From contig NZ_BMRJ01000001.1 of assembly GCF_014648575.1 (NCBI RefSeq), positions 861,552-923,486 on the forward strand: 61,935 nucleotides of DNA. Reading direction: 5' to 3'. The translations under genes and the position numbers were made by a program. The DNA is from Agromyces mediolanus (lineage in GTDB: Bacteria > Actinomycetota > Actinomycetes > Actinomycetales > Microbacteriaceae). A model generated the notes under the pieces. It saw only the letters and a program-made list of their open reading frames with translations. It was not told the origin of the DNA and did no database searches. Positions 34,278 to 43,155 of the stretch are shown here, one piece after another. The stretch's first letter is position 1, and each line of letters opens with the position of its first letter.

Positions 34278-34635
34278 GCCCGATGAGCCAGCTGATCAGG
34301 CCGAGCACGAGCGCGCCGAGCACGCCCCACCAGAAGCCGTCGACTTCGAGGCCGAAGCCGATGAGCCCGCTGATCCAGTCCACGAGCAGCAGCAGCAGTC
34401 CGTTGACGATGAACGAGATGAGGCCCAGCGTGATCACATAGATCGGGAAGGCCACCACTCTGATGAACCCGCCGATGATGGCATTGACGACGCCGAAGAT
34501 CGCGGCCACCAGCAGGTAGGTGAGGATCGTGGCGAGTTGCGTGTCCTCGTAGGGCACGACCGAGACGCCCGCCACGATGAACGTGGTCAGCCAGAGCGCG
34601 AGCGCGACGACGATGGTTTTGACGATGAAGCGCAT
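34252..34635 (-). CDS. Holin-4 superfamily (phage_holin_4_2) membrane protein
   Basis: The 127-residue protein has four membrane helices, starting [20 protein letters not shown] and including [19 protein letters not shown] and [20 protein letters not shown], which is the characteristic YviD/holin-4_2 pattern of conserved bacterial membrane proteins. Despite the name it is a chromosomal housekeeping-type gene, with no phage genes around. It overlaps the 3' end of the convergent hydrolase gene by 26 bases. Confidence 0.85.
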   Translation of the reverse strand: MRFIVKTIVVALALWLTTFIVAGVSVVPYEDTQLATILTYLLVAAIFGVVNAIIGGFIRVVAFPIYVITLGLISFIVNGLLLLLVDWISGLIGFGLEVDGFWWGVLGALVLGLISWLIGLIVRPSKD

Positions 34636-34773
34636 ACCGCCACTCTCCCAGAGGTGAGGGCGTCTGCGAAGGGGGCTGGCCCCCGAATGTCCGATCCGGT
34701 AAGCAAATTGCTGCGCGACGGGGGCGCGGAGCCGAACCGCTCACGGAATATGCAACGGAGTACGGTGGAACGC

Positions 34774-35877
34774 GTGACCGCAACGGAGTCGACCGCAACG
34801 GAGTCTGCCAGCACCGGGGTGCGCCTGCGCCCCGAGATCGCGGCCCTGCCGCCGTACCGCCAGGGGCGCCCCGCGCCCGCCGACGGGTTCAAGCTCTCGA
34901 GCAACGAGAACCCCTTCGATCCCCTGCCCTCGGTGCAGCAGGCGGTCGCCGAGACCGCCGGCACGATCAACCGCTACCCCGACGCGACCGCGCTGGCCCT
35001 GCGAGAGGTGCTGGCCGCCCGCTTCGGGGTCTCCGCCGACGAGGTCATCATCGGCGCGGGCTCGGTGGCGCTCATCGCCCAGTTCGTCCTCGCCGCCGCA
35101 GGACCCGGCGACGAGGTCGTCTACTCCTGGCGCTCCTTCGAGGCCTACCCGGGGCTCGTCACGATCGCCGGCGCCACGAGCGTCGCCGTTCCCAACCGCC
35201 CCGACCACGGGCACGACCTCGACGCCATCGCCGACGCCGTGACCGAGCGCACCCGCGTCGTCATCGTCTGCACGCCGAACAACCCGACCGGGGTCACGAT
35301 CACCCGGGCCGAGCTCGACGCGTTCCTCGCCCGCATCCCCGCCGACCGGCTCGTGCTGCTCGACGAGGCCTACGTCGAGTTCGTGCGCGACGCCGACGCC
35401 GTCGACGGCCGCGAGCTCATCGGCCGATATCCGAACCTCGTCGTGCTGCGCACCTTCTCCAAGGCCTACGGCCTCGCCGGGCTGCGCGTCGGCTACGCGA
35501 TCGGCCCGGTCGGCATCCTCGACGCCGCGCGCGCGACCGCCATCCCGCTGGGCGTCACCGCGGCCGCGAGCGCCGCCGCGATCGCCTCCCTCGAGCCGGC
35601 CGCCGAGGCCGAGCTGCGCGAGCGCGTCGAGGTCATCGCCGAGCGACGCGACCGAGTGCGCGCCGCGCTGCTCGCCCAGGGCTGGCCGATCCCGGTCAGT
35701 CAGGCGAACTTCGTCTGGCTCCCGGTGGGAGAACGCACGAGCGAGATCGCCGAGCGCCTCTTCGACGCGGGACTCGTGACCCGGGCCTTCCCGCCGGAGG
35801 GCATCCGCGTCTCGATCGGCGAAGAGGAGTCTGTCGACATCCTCCTCCGGATTCTGAATGAGCTTGTCGAGGGTTGA
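34774..35877 (+). CDS. pat: Aromatic amino acid aminotransferase (HisC2/Pat type)
   Basis: The 367-residue PLP enzyme starts [16 protein letters not shown] and has [14 protein letters not shown], the Tyr/Asp pocket [11 protein letters not shown], the PLP-binding [16 protein letters not shown] with Lys near residue 228 and a final [10 protein letters not shown]. It resembles actinobacterial HisC2/Pat more than histidinol-phosphate transaminase. It precedes the 2-oxo acid dehydrogenase operon. GTG 34774 was chosen; GTG 34765 or ATG 34750 are alternatives. The first codons encode a [10 protein letters not shown] repeat. Confidence 0.85.
   Translation: MTATESTATESASTGVRLRPEIAALPPYRQGRPAPADGFKLSSNENPFDPLPSVQQAVAETAGTINRYPDATALALREVLAARFGVSADEVIIGAGSVALIAQFVLAAAGPGDEVVYSWRSFEAYPGLVTIAGATSVAVPNRPDHGHDLDAIADAVTERTRVVIVCTPNNPTGVTITRAELDAFLARIPADRLVLLDEAYVEFVRDADAVDGRELIGRYPNLVVLRTFSKAYGLAGLRVGYAIGPVGILDAARATAIPLGVTAAASAAAIASLEPAAEAELRERVEVIAERRDRVRAALLAQGWPIPVSQANFVWLPVGERTSEIAERLFDAGLVTRAFPPEGIRVSIGEEESVDILLRILNELVEG
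34777..34806 (+). repeat. 15-bp tandem repeat at the start of pat
   Basis: ACCGCAACGGAGTCG is followed directly by ACCGCAACGGAGTCT, encoding TATES twice. A third GCAACGGAGT lies upstream at 34752-34761, outside the chosen coding region. The repeat could change start-region spacing by slippage. Confidence 0.7.
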
Positions 35878-35902
35878 CAAGAACCCCGTCGAAACGAACG
35901 GA

Positions 35903-35908
35903 TAGCGT
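35903..35908 (+). promoter_or_regulatory. Leaderless -10 element of the E1 alpha gene
   Basis: TAGCGT is followed by six bases and GTG 35915, with no SD. A consensus TTGACA lies at 35874-35879, but 23 bases is too far for a standard pair. Confidence 0.5.
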
Positions 35909-35914
35909 GGAACA

Positions 35915-37048
35915 GTGGTAGCCCGCGAACGAGACTTCACCGTACCGACGGTCCAGCTGCTGACCCCCGAGGGCCAGCTGCGACCGAGCGCCGAGGCCGA
36001 GCCGTATCTGCACCTCGTCGAGGCGCTCGACGACGCGACGCTCGAGCAGTTCTACCGCGACATGGTGACCTCGCGCCGCCTCGACGTCGCCGGCGCGAAC
36101 CTCCAGCGGCAGGGCCAGCTCGCGCTCTGGGTGCCGAGCCACGGCCAGGAGGCCGCGCAGGTGGGCTCGGCGCGCGCGAGCCGCCCGCAGGACCACCTCT
36201 TCCCCTCCTACCGCGAGCACATCGTCGGCATCATCCGCGGGCTCGACCCCGTCGCGATCCTCTCGCTGCTCCGCGGTGCGACGCTCGGCGGCTGGGACCC
36301 CGCGCAGAACGGCAACTTCCACCTCTACACGCTCGTGCTCGCCTCGCAGACGCTGCACGCGACCGGCTACGCGATGGGCATCCAGTTCGACGGCGCGAGC
36401 GGCACCGGCGACCCCGAGACCGACGCCGCCGTGCTCGTCTACTACGGCGACGGCTCCACCTCGCAGGGCGACGCCAGCGAGGCGCTCGTGTTCGCGGCCA
36501 GCTACCGCACGCCAGAGGTGTTCTTCGTGCAGAACAACCAGTGGGCGATCTCGGTGCCCGTCTCGCGTCAGTCACCGAGCCCGCTCGCCCTCCGCGGCAC
36601 CGGCTTCGGCATGCCGAGCGTGCAGATCGACGGCAACGACGTGCTCGCGAGCTACGCGGTCACGCGGCAGTCCCTCGAGGAGGCGCGCGCCGGCGAGGGG
36701 CCGAGCTTCATCGAGGCCGTCACGTACCGCATGGGCGCGCACACCACGGCCGACGACCCCACGAAGTACCGCACGCAAGACGAAGTCGACCTCTGGACGA
36801 CCCGCGACCCGATCACGCGCTACCGCGCCTGGCTCGAGGGCCGCGGCGCGAGCGCGGCGTTCTTCGACGATGTCGACGCCGAGGCGCAGGACTTCGCCGC
36901 CGACGTGCGCCGCCGCGCGCTCGAGCTGCCCTCCCCCACGCGCGAGACGATCTTCGAGCACGTCTACCACGAGCCGCACCCGCTCATGGCCGAGCAGTAC
37001 GCCTGGCTCGACCGCTTCGAGCGCTCGCTCGACGGGAGCGACGCATGA
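35915..37048 (+). CDS. 2-oxo acid dehydrogenase E1 component, alpha subunit
   Basis: The 377-residue subunit holds the thiamine diphosphate site: YYGDGSTSQGDASEALVFAA (about residues 175-194) and NNQWAIS (about 208). E1 decarboxylates pyruvate or branched-chain 2-oxo acids and passes the acyl group to lipoyl E2. GTG 35915 has no SD but a TAGCGT at leaderless spacing. Its stop overlaps the E1 beta start (ATGA). The adjacent aminotransferase supports amino-acid-derived 2-oxo acids as substrate (branched-chain type), but pyruvate cannot be excluded. Confidence 0.92.
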   Translation: MVARERDFTVPTVQLLTPEGQLRPSAEAEPYLHLVEALDDATLEQFYRDMVTSRRLDVAGANLQRQGQLALWVPSHGQEAAQVGSARASRPQDHLFPSYREHIVGIIRGLDPVAILSLLRGATLGGWDPAQNGNFHLYTLVLASQTLHATGYAMGIQFDGASGTGDPETDAAVLVYYGDGSTSQGDASEALVFAASYRTPEVFFVQNNQWAISVPVSRQSPSPLALRGTGFGMPSVQIDGNDVLASYAVTRQSLEEARAGEGPSFIEAVTYRMGAHTTADDPTKYRTQDEVDLWTTRDPITRYRAWLEGRGASAAFFDDVDAEAQDFAADVRRRALELPSPTRETIFEHVYHEPHPLMAEQYAWLDRFERSLDGSDA

Positions 37049-38166
37049 GCCTCGCCGGCGACGCCATCCGACGCCTCGACGAGCCCGGCACGGCCGAGGC
37101 GCAGCACCAGGAGGTCTCCGTGACGAACCACTCGACGGCCGAGGCATCCGCCCGGCCCGCGCAGCAGGATGCCGAGCCCGCCGTGCGCGGCGTGCAGACG
37201 CTGTCCATGGCGAAGGCCATCACGGCGGGGCTCCGCGAGGCGCTGCGCGCCGACGAGAAGGTGCTGCTGATGGGCGAGGACATCGGCCCGCTCGGCGGCG
37301 TCTTCCGCGTCACCGAGGGCCTGCAGGCCGAGTTCGGCGACCGCCGCGTGCTCGACACCCCGCTCGCCGAGTCCGGCATCGTGGGCACGGCGATCGGCCT
37401 CGCGATGCGCGGCTACCGCCCGGTCATCGAGATCCAGTTCGACGGCTTCATCTTCCCCGCCTTCGACCAGATCACGACGCAGCTCTCCCGCATCAACCTG
37501 CGGCACGGCGGCGCCATGCCGATGCCCATCGTGATCCGCGTGCCCTACGGCGGCCACATCGGCTCGATCGAGCACCACCAGGAGAGCCCCGAGGCGTACT
37601 TCGCGCACACACCGGGCCTGCGGGTCGTGAGTCCCTCGAACCCGCACGACGCGTACTGGATGATCCAGGAGGCCATCGCCTCGAACGACCCCGTGCTCTA
37701 CTTCGAGCCGAAGAGCCGCTACTGGCCGAAGGGCCCGGTCGACCTCGACCACGCCGGCATCCCGCTGCACGAGAGCCGCATCGTGCGCCAGGGCACCGAC
37801 GTCACCGTCGTCGGCCACGGCGCCATGGTCGCCACGCTCCTGCAGGCCGCCGACATCGCCGCCGGCGAGGGCACGAGCCTCGAGGTCGTCGACCTCCGCA
37901 GCCTCTCCCCCATCGACTACGGACCGCTGCTCGAGTCCGTGCACCGCACCGGCCGCCTGGTCGTCGCGCAGGAGGCGTACGGCAACGTCTCCGTCGGTTC
38001 CGAGATCGCCGCCACCGTCGCCGAGCGGGCGTTCTACTCGCTCGAGGCCCCGGTGCTCCGCGTCTCCGGCTTCGACACCCCGTTCCCGCCCGCCGCCCTC
38101 GAGACCGAGTATCTGCCGAGCCCCGACCGGGTGCTCGAGGCCGTCGACCGGGCCCTGGCCTTCTGA
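37045..38166 (+). CDS. 2-oxo acid dehydrogenase E1 component, beta subunit
   Basis: The 373-residue subunit has the transketolase-like pyrimidine domain starting QTLSMAKAI and [20 protein letters not shown], with [20 protein letters not shown] and the C-terminal transketolase domain from about residue 245. ATG 37045 overlaps the alpha stop and has GGGAG six bases away. An alternative GTG at 37120 has an AGGAGG five bases away and would remove 25 weakly conserved residues; both starts are credible. A strong hairpin follows before E2. Confidence 0.92.
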   Translation: MSLAGDAIRRLDEPGTAEAQHQEVSVTNHSTAEASARPAQQDAEPAVRGVQTLSMAKAITAGLREALRADEKVLLMGEDIGPLGGVFRVTEGLQAEFGDRRVLDTPLAESGIVGTAIGLAMRGYRPVIEIQFDGFIFPAFDQITTQLSRINLRHGGAMPMPIVIRVPYGGHIGSIEHHQESPEAYFAHTPGLRVVSPSNPHDAYWMIQEAIASNDPVLYFEPKSRYWPKGPVDLDHAGIPLHESRIVRQGTDVTVVGHGAMVATLLQAADIAAGEGTSLEVVDLRSLSPIDYGPLLESVHRTGRLVVAQEAYGNVSVGSEIAATVAERAFYSLEAPVLRVSGFDTPFPPAALETEYLPSPDRVLEAVDRALAF

Positions 38167-38169
38167 TGC

Positions 38170-38213
38170 ATGCCGGGTCCAGCATGCGGCATCGAGCAGG
38201 CTGGACCCGGCAT
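38170..38213 (+). promoter_or_regulatory. 14-bp perfect inverted repeat between E1 beta and E2
   Basis: ATGCCGGGTCCAGC (38170-38183) pairs perfectly with GCTGGACCCGGCAT (38200-38213) over a 16-base loop, within the 91-base gap of an otherwise tightly packed operon. No T tract follows. It may be an attenuator, a processing site or a protein-binding site that sets the E1:E2 ratio. Confidence 0.6.
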
Positions 38214-38257
38214 CGCGCAACACCGCACGACCCTTCGAACGAGAGGCGCACCCGCCC

Positions 38258-39667
38258 ATGAGCGAGATCCGGTTCCCCCTTCCCGACGTCGGCGAGGGCC
38301 TCACCGAGGCTGAGATCGTGCAGTGGAAGGTCGCCCCCGGCGACCGCATCGCGCTCGACCAGGTGTTCGTCGAGATCGAGACCGCGAAGTCGCTCGTGGA
38401 GCTGCCCAGCGCCTACGAGGGCGTCGTCGCCGAGCTGCTCGTCGACGAGGGCTCGACCGTCGACGTGGGCACCCCGATCCTGGTCATCCAGACGGATGCC
38501 TCGAGCGGCATGAATGCGGGCGCGCCCGCGGCTCCGGCCGGTGCCGCCGCCCCGGCTCCCGCGGCGGACGCGGCCGAGCTCGTCGCCGACACCGCCGCCT
38601 CCATCGCGGGCGACGAGGGCGGGGCCGTGCTCGTCGGCCACGGGGCATCCGGTCCTGCGCTCAGCCGTCGTCGCCGCCACCCCGTCGCCGACGGCGCGCA
38701 CGCCCACCTCGGCGACGCCCACGTGCCGCCCGCTCCCCCGACGGCGCCGGCGGTCGAGGCCGCGCCGGTCGCGGCATCCGCTCCGCGCCCCTCGGTCGAG
38801 TCGCAGATCCCCGTCATCGCGAAGCCGCCGATCCGCAAGCTCGCCAAGGACCTCGGCGTCGACCTCTCCCGGGTCACCCCGACCGGCCCGATCGGCGACA
38901 TCACGCGCGACGACGTCATCCGGGAGGCGACGCAGGCGAGCGTCTTCCGCAACATCCAGACCCCGGAACTCCCGGAGGGCCGCGAGACCCGCATCCCGGT
39001 GAAGGGCGTGCGCAAGGCGATCGCCTCGGCGATGGTGCAGAGCGCCTTCACCGCGCCGCACGTCTCGGTCTTCGCCGACGTCGACGCCACCCGCACCATG
39101 GAGTTCGTGAAGCGGCTCAAGGCCTCCCCCGACTTCGCGGGCGTGAAGGTCTCGCCGCTGCTCATCATGGCCAAGGCGATGATCTGGGCCGTCCGCCGCA
39201 ACCCGACCGTCAACGCGCAGTGGACCGACGAGGAGATCATCGTCAAGCACTTCGTGAACCTCGGCATCGCCGCGGCGACCCCTCGCGGGCTCATCGTGCC
39301 GAACGTGAAGGACGCGCAGAACATGTCGATGGTCGAGCTCGCGGCCGCGCTCGAGCAGCTGACGCTCACCGCGCGCGAGGGCAAGACGCAGCCGGCCGAG
39401 ATGCAGCACGGCACGATCACGATCACGAACATCGGCGTCTTCGGCATGGACACGGGCACGCCGATCCTGAACCCGGGCGAAGTCGCGATCGTCGCGCTCG
39501 GCACCATCAAGCAGAAGCCCTGGGTCGTCGACGGCGAGGTGCGGCCGCGCTACGTGACGACGATCGGCGGCTCCTTCGACCACCGCGTCGTCGACGGCGA
39601 CGTGGCGAGCCGCTTCCTCGCGGACGTCGCCGCGATCATCGAGGAGCCGGCGCTGCTCCTCGAGTGA
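38258..39667 (+). CDS. 2-oxo acid dehydrogenase E2 (dihydrolipoamide acyltransferase)
   Basis: The 469-residue core enzyme has one lipoyl domain (residues 1-80) with the lipoyl lysine K44 in [10 protein letters not shown], an Ala/Pro linker with a His-rich insert, a peripheral-subunit-binding domain (about 190-225, [17 protein letters not shown] then [14 protein letters not shown]) and the acyltransferase domain with the catalytic [13 protein letters not shown] near 442. It transfers the acyl group to CoA. ATG 38258 has GAGAGG upstream. E3 is not encoded here. Confidence 0.94.
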   Translation: MSEIRFPLPDVGEGLTEAEIVQWKVAPGDRIALDQVFVEIETAKSLVELPSAYEGVVAELLVDEGSTVDVGTPILVIQTDASSGMNAGAPAAPAGAAAPAPAADAAELVADTAASIAGDEGGAVLVGHGASGPALSRRRRHPVADGAHAHLGDAHVPPAPPTAPAVEAAPVAASAPRPSVESQIPVIAKPPIRKLAKDLGVDLSRVTPTGPIGDITRDDVIREATQASVFRNIQTPELPEGRETRIPVKGVRKAIASAMVQSAFTAPHVSVFADVDATRTMEFVKRLKASPDFAGVKVSPLLIMAKAMIWAVRRNPTVNAQWTDEEIIVKHFVNLGIAAATPRGLIVPNVKDAQNMSMVELAAALEQLTLTAREGKTQPAEMQHGTITITNIGVFGMDTGTPILNPGEVAIVALGTIKQKPWVVDGEVRPRYVTTIGGSFDHRVVDGDVASRFLADVAAIIEEPALLLE

Positions 39668-39688
39668 GCAGCGCGGCCGTGGTCGCGA

Positions 39689-40549
39689 TCACTCCCACGG
39701 GGCGACTGCTCGCGCGGTGGGCGGGAGCGGCGGCTCCAGCGTGAGTGCGAGCCCGGCCTGCTCCGCGAGCGCGATCAGCTCGGCCGACGCGGTCGCGGGA
39801 GTGTCGTCGCGCAGCTCGACGGTGACGGCGCCGTCCTCGATCGCGACGGTGCCGGTGCCGAGCTCCTGCGCTCGTTCGACGAGCGGCAGGAAGGGGGCGA
39901 GCTCCGTGTCGGCGGAGAGCAGTGCGGCGAGGTGCACGTGATCGGGCAGATTCTGGTCGCCGTCCTCGTCCCAGGAGCCGCGGAAGTCGAGCGGGACGCC
40001 GGGCAGCTCGGAGCGCACGTCGCGAATGGCCTCGGCAAGGCGGGCGCGGTCGGTCGAGGTGAGCGTGACCAGGAGCGGGTCGTCGCCGCCCGCCTCCGGA
40101 CCCTGGAGCGAGACGCCGAAGCGCCCCTCGAAGCCCTCGCCGAGCCGTTGCATCGCGGCGCTCGCCTGAGCGAAGCGGACGAGCCCGGGCTCCGACAGGC
40201 AGGTGGTGCCGGACTCGGGCGAGAACACATTCAGCACCGTGCCCGGCGCGAGCGAGTCCTCCTTCGTCGCGATCGAGATCATGGCCACCTCGACGTCGCC
40301 CTCGCAGCTCAGCTGAGCGATGCGGCGGGCGTCGTCCTCGGTCAGGGCGGGGTCGAGGACGAGGTCGAGCCGGTGCTCCGCCGGAGTGACGACACCGCCG
40401 GCGAGATCGGCGCGTGCCGAGAGCACGCCGGGGAGGCCGTCGAGGCGGGCCGCCAGGTTCTGCAGTTCGGGCGCCTGGCCGAGGCATCCGGCGAGCAGGA
40501 CGATGGTCGACAGGCCGGCGACGACTGCGGCGACCGGTCGAATGCGCAT
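39689..40549 (-). CDS. Lipoprotein of unknown function
   Basis: The 286-residue protein begins with a signal peptide and lipobox LLAGC (Cys22), so it is membrane-anchored outside the cell. The rest is about 260 residues of mixed alpha/beta with no motif I know; several RLxxLPGVxSA-type segments suggest repeated small domains. ATG 40549 was chosen; GTG 40552 is adjacent. CATGAT sits six bases upstream, close to leaderless spacing. It is downstream of the acetyltransferase gene on the same strand. Confidence 0.75.
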   Translation of the reverse strand: MRIRPVAAVVAGLSTIVLLAGCLGQAPELQNLAARLDGLPGVLSARADLAGGVVTPAEHRLDLVLDPALTEDDARRIAQLSCEGDVEVAMISIATKEDSLAPGTVLNVFSPESGTTCLSEPGLVRFAQASAAMQRLGEGFEGRFGVSLQGPEAGGDDPLLVTLTSTDRARLAEAIRDVRSELPGVPLDFRGSWDEDGDQNLPDHVHLAALLSADTELAPFLPLVERAQELGTGTVAIEDGAVTVELRDDTPATASAELIALAEQAGLALTLEPPLPPTARAVAPWE

Positions 40550-40575
40550 CACTCCATCATGCCGCTCGGCGGCGG

Positions 40576-41064
40576 TCAGGCGAAGCGGCGCTCGTAGACG
40601 AGCTGGCCGTCCACCTCTGCGCTGCGCTGCATGCCGGCGTGCTCGAGCGCCCGACGGGCCGGCAGATTCTCGACCTCCGCGTGAGCGCGCACGAGCGTGG
40701 CGCCGGCCGAGCGAGCCAGCTCGAGGGCCGCGACCACGGTGGGGACCGAGAGCCCCTGCCCGCGCACCGCGGGCACGAGTCCGAACGCGAACTCGACCGC
40801 GCCATGCTCGTCGGGCGGGCCGAAGAGGTTCACTCCCCCGATCGCCGCGCCCTCGGCGCCGCGATGCACGAGGTACGGGCCGAAGGGCGCCGGGTCGCCG
40901 TCCTCGCGGACGGTGCGCACGAACTCGCGCAGCAGCTCGGGCTCCTCGGTGAAGGCGTAGCCGCCCTCCCACCCGGCCGTCGCATCGATCTCGCCGGCGA
41001 GCAGGCGCTCGGCCTCGGCGACGGTGAACGGATGCAACGTGATGGGCTCGGTCGTCGTATCCAC
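40576..41064 (-). CDS. GNAT family N-acetyltransferase
   Basis: The 162-residue protein has the GNAT fold with the acetyl-CoA-binding segment LVPAVRGQGLSVPTVVAALE (about residues 105-124; the motif QGLS...V is a loose R/Q-x-x-G-x-G/A) and the downstream VENLPARRALEHAGM, typical of RimJ/RimL-like protein N-acetyltransferases. GTG 41064 has GGGAG upstream; GTG 41073 is an alternative. It lies divergent from the zinc operon. Confidence 0.8.
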   Translation of the reverse strand: MDTTTEPITLHPFTVAEAERLLAGEIDATAGWEGGYAFTEEPELLREFVRTVREDGDPAPFGPYLVHRGAEGAAIGGVNLFGPPDEHGAVEFAFGLVPAVRGQGLSVPTVVAALELARSAGATLVRAHAEVENLPARRALEHAGMQRSAEVDGQLVYERRFA

Positions 41065-41199
41065 GTGCTTCACTCTCCCACGTTCCGATGACGCGCAGGT
41101 TTCGGATGTGCGTCCGGTGTCATGCGGTGACGTCGCGAGACGGCGGATGACCCCGCCGCGGGCCGCAGCGACCCCGACCCGGTCGGCGCCATGATGGTT

Positions 41200-41228
41200 T
41201 TGACAATCATTATCAATAAGCGTACCGT
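41200..41228 (+). promoter_or_regulatory. Zinc-operon promoter with Zur box on the -35
   Basis: TTGACA (41200-41205), exactly 17 bases, then TACCGT (41223-41228); ATG 41236 follows after seven bases, so the mRNA is leaderless. The -35 lies in a 17-bp near-palindrome TTGACAATCATTATCAA (41200-41216), of the Fur/Zur box type. Binding of Zur with zinc would shut off the operon. The zur gene is the last gene of the operon. Confidence 0.8.
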
Positions 41229-41235
41229 CGAGGTC

Positions 41236-42318
41236 ATGACCGCACGACGCCGCATCCGCCGACCCGCCCTCGCCATCGCCTCGCTCGCGATCGGCACCAC
41301 CGGGGTCCTCGTGCTCGCCGGCTGCGCCGGCGGGGGCGCGGCCGCCGATGGCGGCGACGGCGTCTCGATCGTCGCGACGACCACGCAGGTGGGCGACTTC
41401 ACCCGTGAGCTCGTGGGCGGCGAGGCGAAGGTCACCCAGCTCCTCGGTCCCGGGCAGAGCGCCCACGGCTTCGACCCCTCGGCGGCGCAGCTCGCCGCGA
41501 TCGCGAGCGCCGACGCGCTCGTCGTGAACGGCGCCGGCCTCGAGGGCTGGGTCGACGACGCGGTCGCCGCCTCCGGCTTCGACGGCAAGCTCATCGACGC
41601 GAGCACGGGCATCGAGCTCTTCGGCACGCACGATCACGATCACGATCACGGCGACGAGACGGCCGACGAGCACGCCGAGCACGGCGACGAGACGGCCGAC
41701 GAGCACGCTGCGGACGACTCGCACGACGGCCACGACCACAGCGGCGGCAACCCGCACATCTGGACCGATCCCGAGCTCGCCGAGCAGATGGTCGAGAACA
41801 TCGCCGACGGTCTCGCCGAGGTGCCCGGGCTCGACGCCGCGACGATCGACGCGAACGAGTCGGCGTACACCGCGAAGCTCGCCGCGCTCGACGAGTGGAT
41901 CGAGCAGAACGTCTCGCAGGTGCCCGTCGCCCAGCGGCTGCTCGTCACCAACCACGATGCCTTCACCTACTTCGTCGAGGCCTACGACCTCACCTTCGTC
42001 GGCAGCGTCATCCCGAGCTTCGACGACAACGCCGAGCCCTCGGCCGCCGAGATCGACGAGCTCGTGAAGAAGATCCGCGAGACCGGCGTCAAGGCCGTGT
42101 TCTCGGAGGGCTCGATCTCGCCCAAGGCCGCGGAGACGATCGCGACGGAGGCCGGGGTCGCCGTGTACTCCGGCGAGGACGCGCTGTACGGCGACGCGCT
42201 CGGCGCCGAGGGCACCGATGGCGCCACCTACCTCGGCAGCCAGGAGCACAACGTGCGGCTGATCCTGGAGTCGTGGGGCGTCGTGCCGACCGAGCTCCCC
42301 GCCGTGCTGCAAAAATGA
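41236..42318 (+). CDS. znuA: Zinc ABC transporter, solute-binding lipoprotein
   Basis: The 360-residue protein has a signal peptide with lipobox LAGC and the ZnuA/AdcA fold. Metal ligand His in GQSAHGFDPS, HIWTDPELAEQ and NHDAFTYF are visible. A long His/Asp-rich loop (about residues 134-175, GTHDHDHDHGDETADEH onward) separates domain strands, as in zinc-specific members. Two 29-bp DNA copies with a 33-bp period (41647-41675 and 41680-41708) make part of this loop. The stop overlaps znuC in AAAAATGA. Confidence 0.92.
   Translation: MTARRRIRRPALAIASLAIGTTGVLVLAGCAGGGAAADGGDGVSIVATTTQVGDFTRELVGGEAKVTQLLGPGQSAHGFDPSAAQLAAIASADALVVNGAGLEGWVDDAVAASGFDGKLIDASTGIELFGTHDHDHDHGDETADEHAEHGDETADEHAADDSHDGHDHSGGNPHIWTDPELAEQMVENIADGLAEVPGLDAATIDANESAYTAKLAALDEWIEQNVSQVPVAQRLLVTNHDAFTYFVEAYDLTFVGSVIPSFDDNAEPSAAEIDELVKKIRETGVKAVFSEGSISPKAAETIATEAGVAVYSGEDALYGDALGAEGTDGATYLGSQEHNVRLILESWGVVPTELPAVLQK
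41647..41708 (+). repeat. 33-bp-period tandem repeat in the ZnuA His-rich loop
   Basis: The 29-bp copies at 41647-41675 and 41680-41708 are identical, each encoding GDETADEHA. A triple CACGAT repeat lies just before. The DNA identity suggests recent duplication, and copy number may vary between strains. Confidence 0.75.
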
Positions 42319-43085
42319 CGAGCATGACCGATCCCGTCCTGGAGCTGCTGGGGGCCGCGTTCACGCACCCCGGCGGCTCCGGCGTCTCGGGGCTCGACTT
42401 CGCGATCGCCCCGGGGGAGGCGGTCGCGCTCGTCGGTCCCAACGGCGCCGGCAAGTCGACCCTGCTCAAGGGGCTGCTCGGCCTGGTGCCGAAGACGGCG
42501 GGCCGGGTGCGCATCGCCGGCAGTGAACATGCCGCGAACGGCATGATCGGGTTCCTGCCGCAGACCGCCGAGCTCGATCCGGAGTTCCCGATCACGCTCG
42601 AGCAGGTCGTGATGCAGGGGCGGTACCGCAAGCTCGGGCTGTTCCGCTGGCCGGGTCGCGCCGACCGCGCAGCCGTGCGCCGGGCGCTCGAGTCCGTCGG
42701 GCTCGCGCCGCTCGCGAAGCGGCGCTACGGCGAGCTCTCCGGTGGCCAGCGCCAGCGCGGCCTGCTCGCCAGGGCGCTCGCCTCGGAGCCGGTGCTGCTC
42801 CTGCTCGACGAACCGTTCAACGGCCTCGACCAGCCGAACCGGGACGCCCTGATCGAGACGCTCCGGCGGTTGAAGACCGAGCGGGTCTCGGTGCTCGTCT
42901 CCACCCACGACCTCGAGCTCGCGCGCCAGGTCTGCGACGCCGTGCTCTTCGTGAACGGCGAGCAGCTCGCCTTCGGCCCGATCGACCAGGTGCTCACCCT
43001 CGCCAACGTGCAGGAGTGCTTCGAGGGCGTTGAGGTCGAAGTCGACGAGCACACCCTCGTCGTTCCCGGGCACGAGGGGCATTGA
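42315..43085 (+). CDS. znuC: Zinc ABC transporter ATPase
   Basis: The 256-residue ATPase has Walker A VGPNGAGKSTLL, Q-loop FLPQTAELD, signature ELSGGQRQRGLLARALA, Walker B LLLLDEP and VSTHD. ATG 42315 overlaps the znuA stop; ATG 42324 is three codons later. It powers ZnuB. Confidence 0.93.
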   Translation: MTSMTDPVLELLGAAFTHPGGSGVSGLDFAIAPGEAVALVGPNGAGKSTLLKGLLGLVPKTAGRVRIAGSEHAANGMIGFLPQTAELDPEFPITLEQVVMQGRYRKLGLFRWPGRADRAAVRRALESVGLAPLAKRRYGELSGGQRQRGLLARALASEPVLLLLDEPFNGLDQPNRDALIETLRRLKTERVSVLVSTHDLELARQVCDAVLFVNGEQLAFGPIDQVLTLANVQECFEGVEVEVDEHTLVVPGHEGH

Positions 43086-43155
43086 TGCCGCGAACCGCAT
43101 ATCTCGGCGCGGGCCGCGCGGCGGGCCCAGCCTCGCCGGCGGGGGAGTGGCGCGC

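Noticed and set aside
34252..34635. Phage origin for the holin-like gene
   Set aside because: The four-helix YviD-like type is widespread in chromosomes and no other phage gene is present.
34774..35877. Histidinol-phosphate transaminase (HisC) in the his operon
   Set aside because: Sequence is closer to HisC2/Pat and no histidine genes adjoin it.
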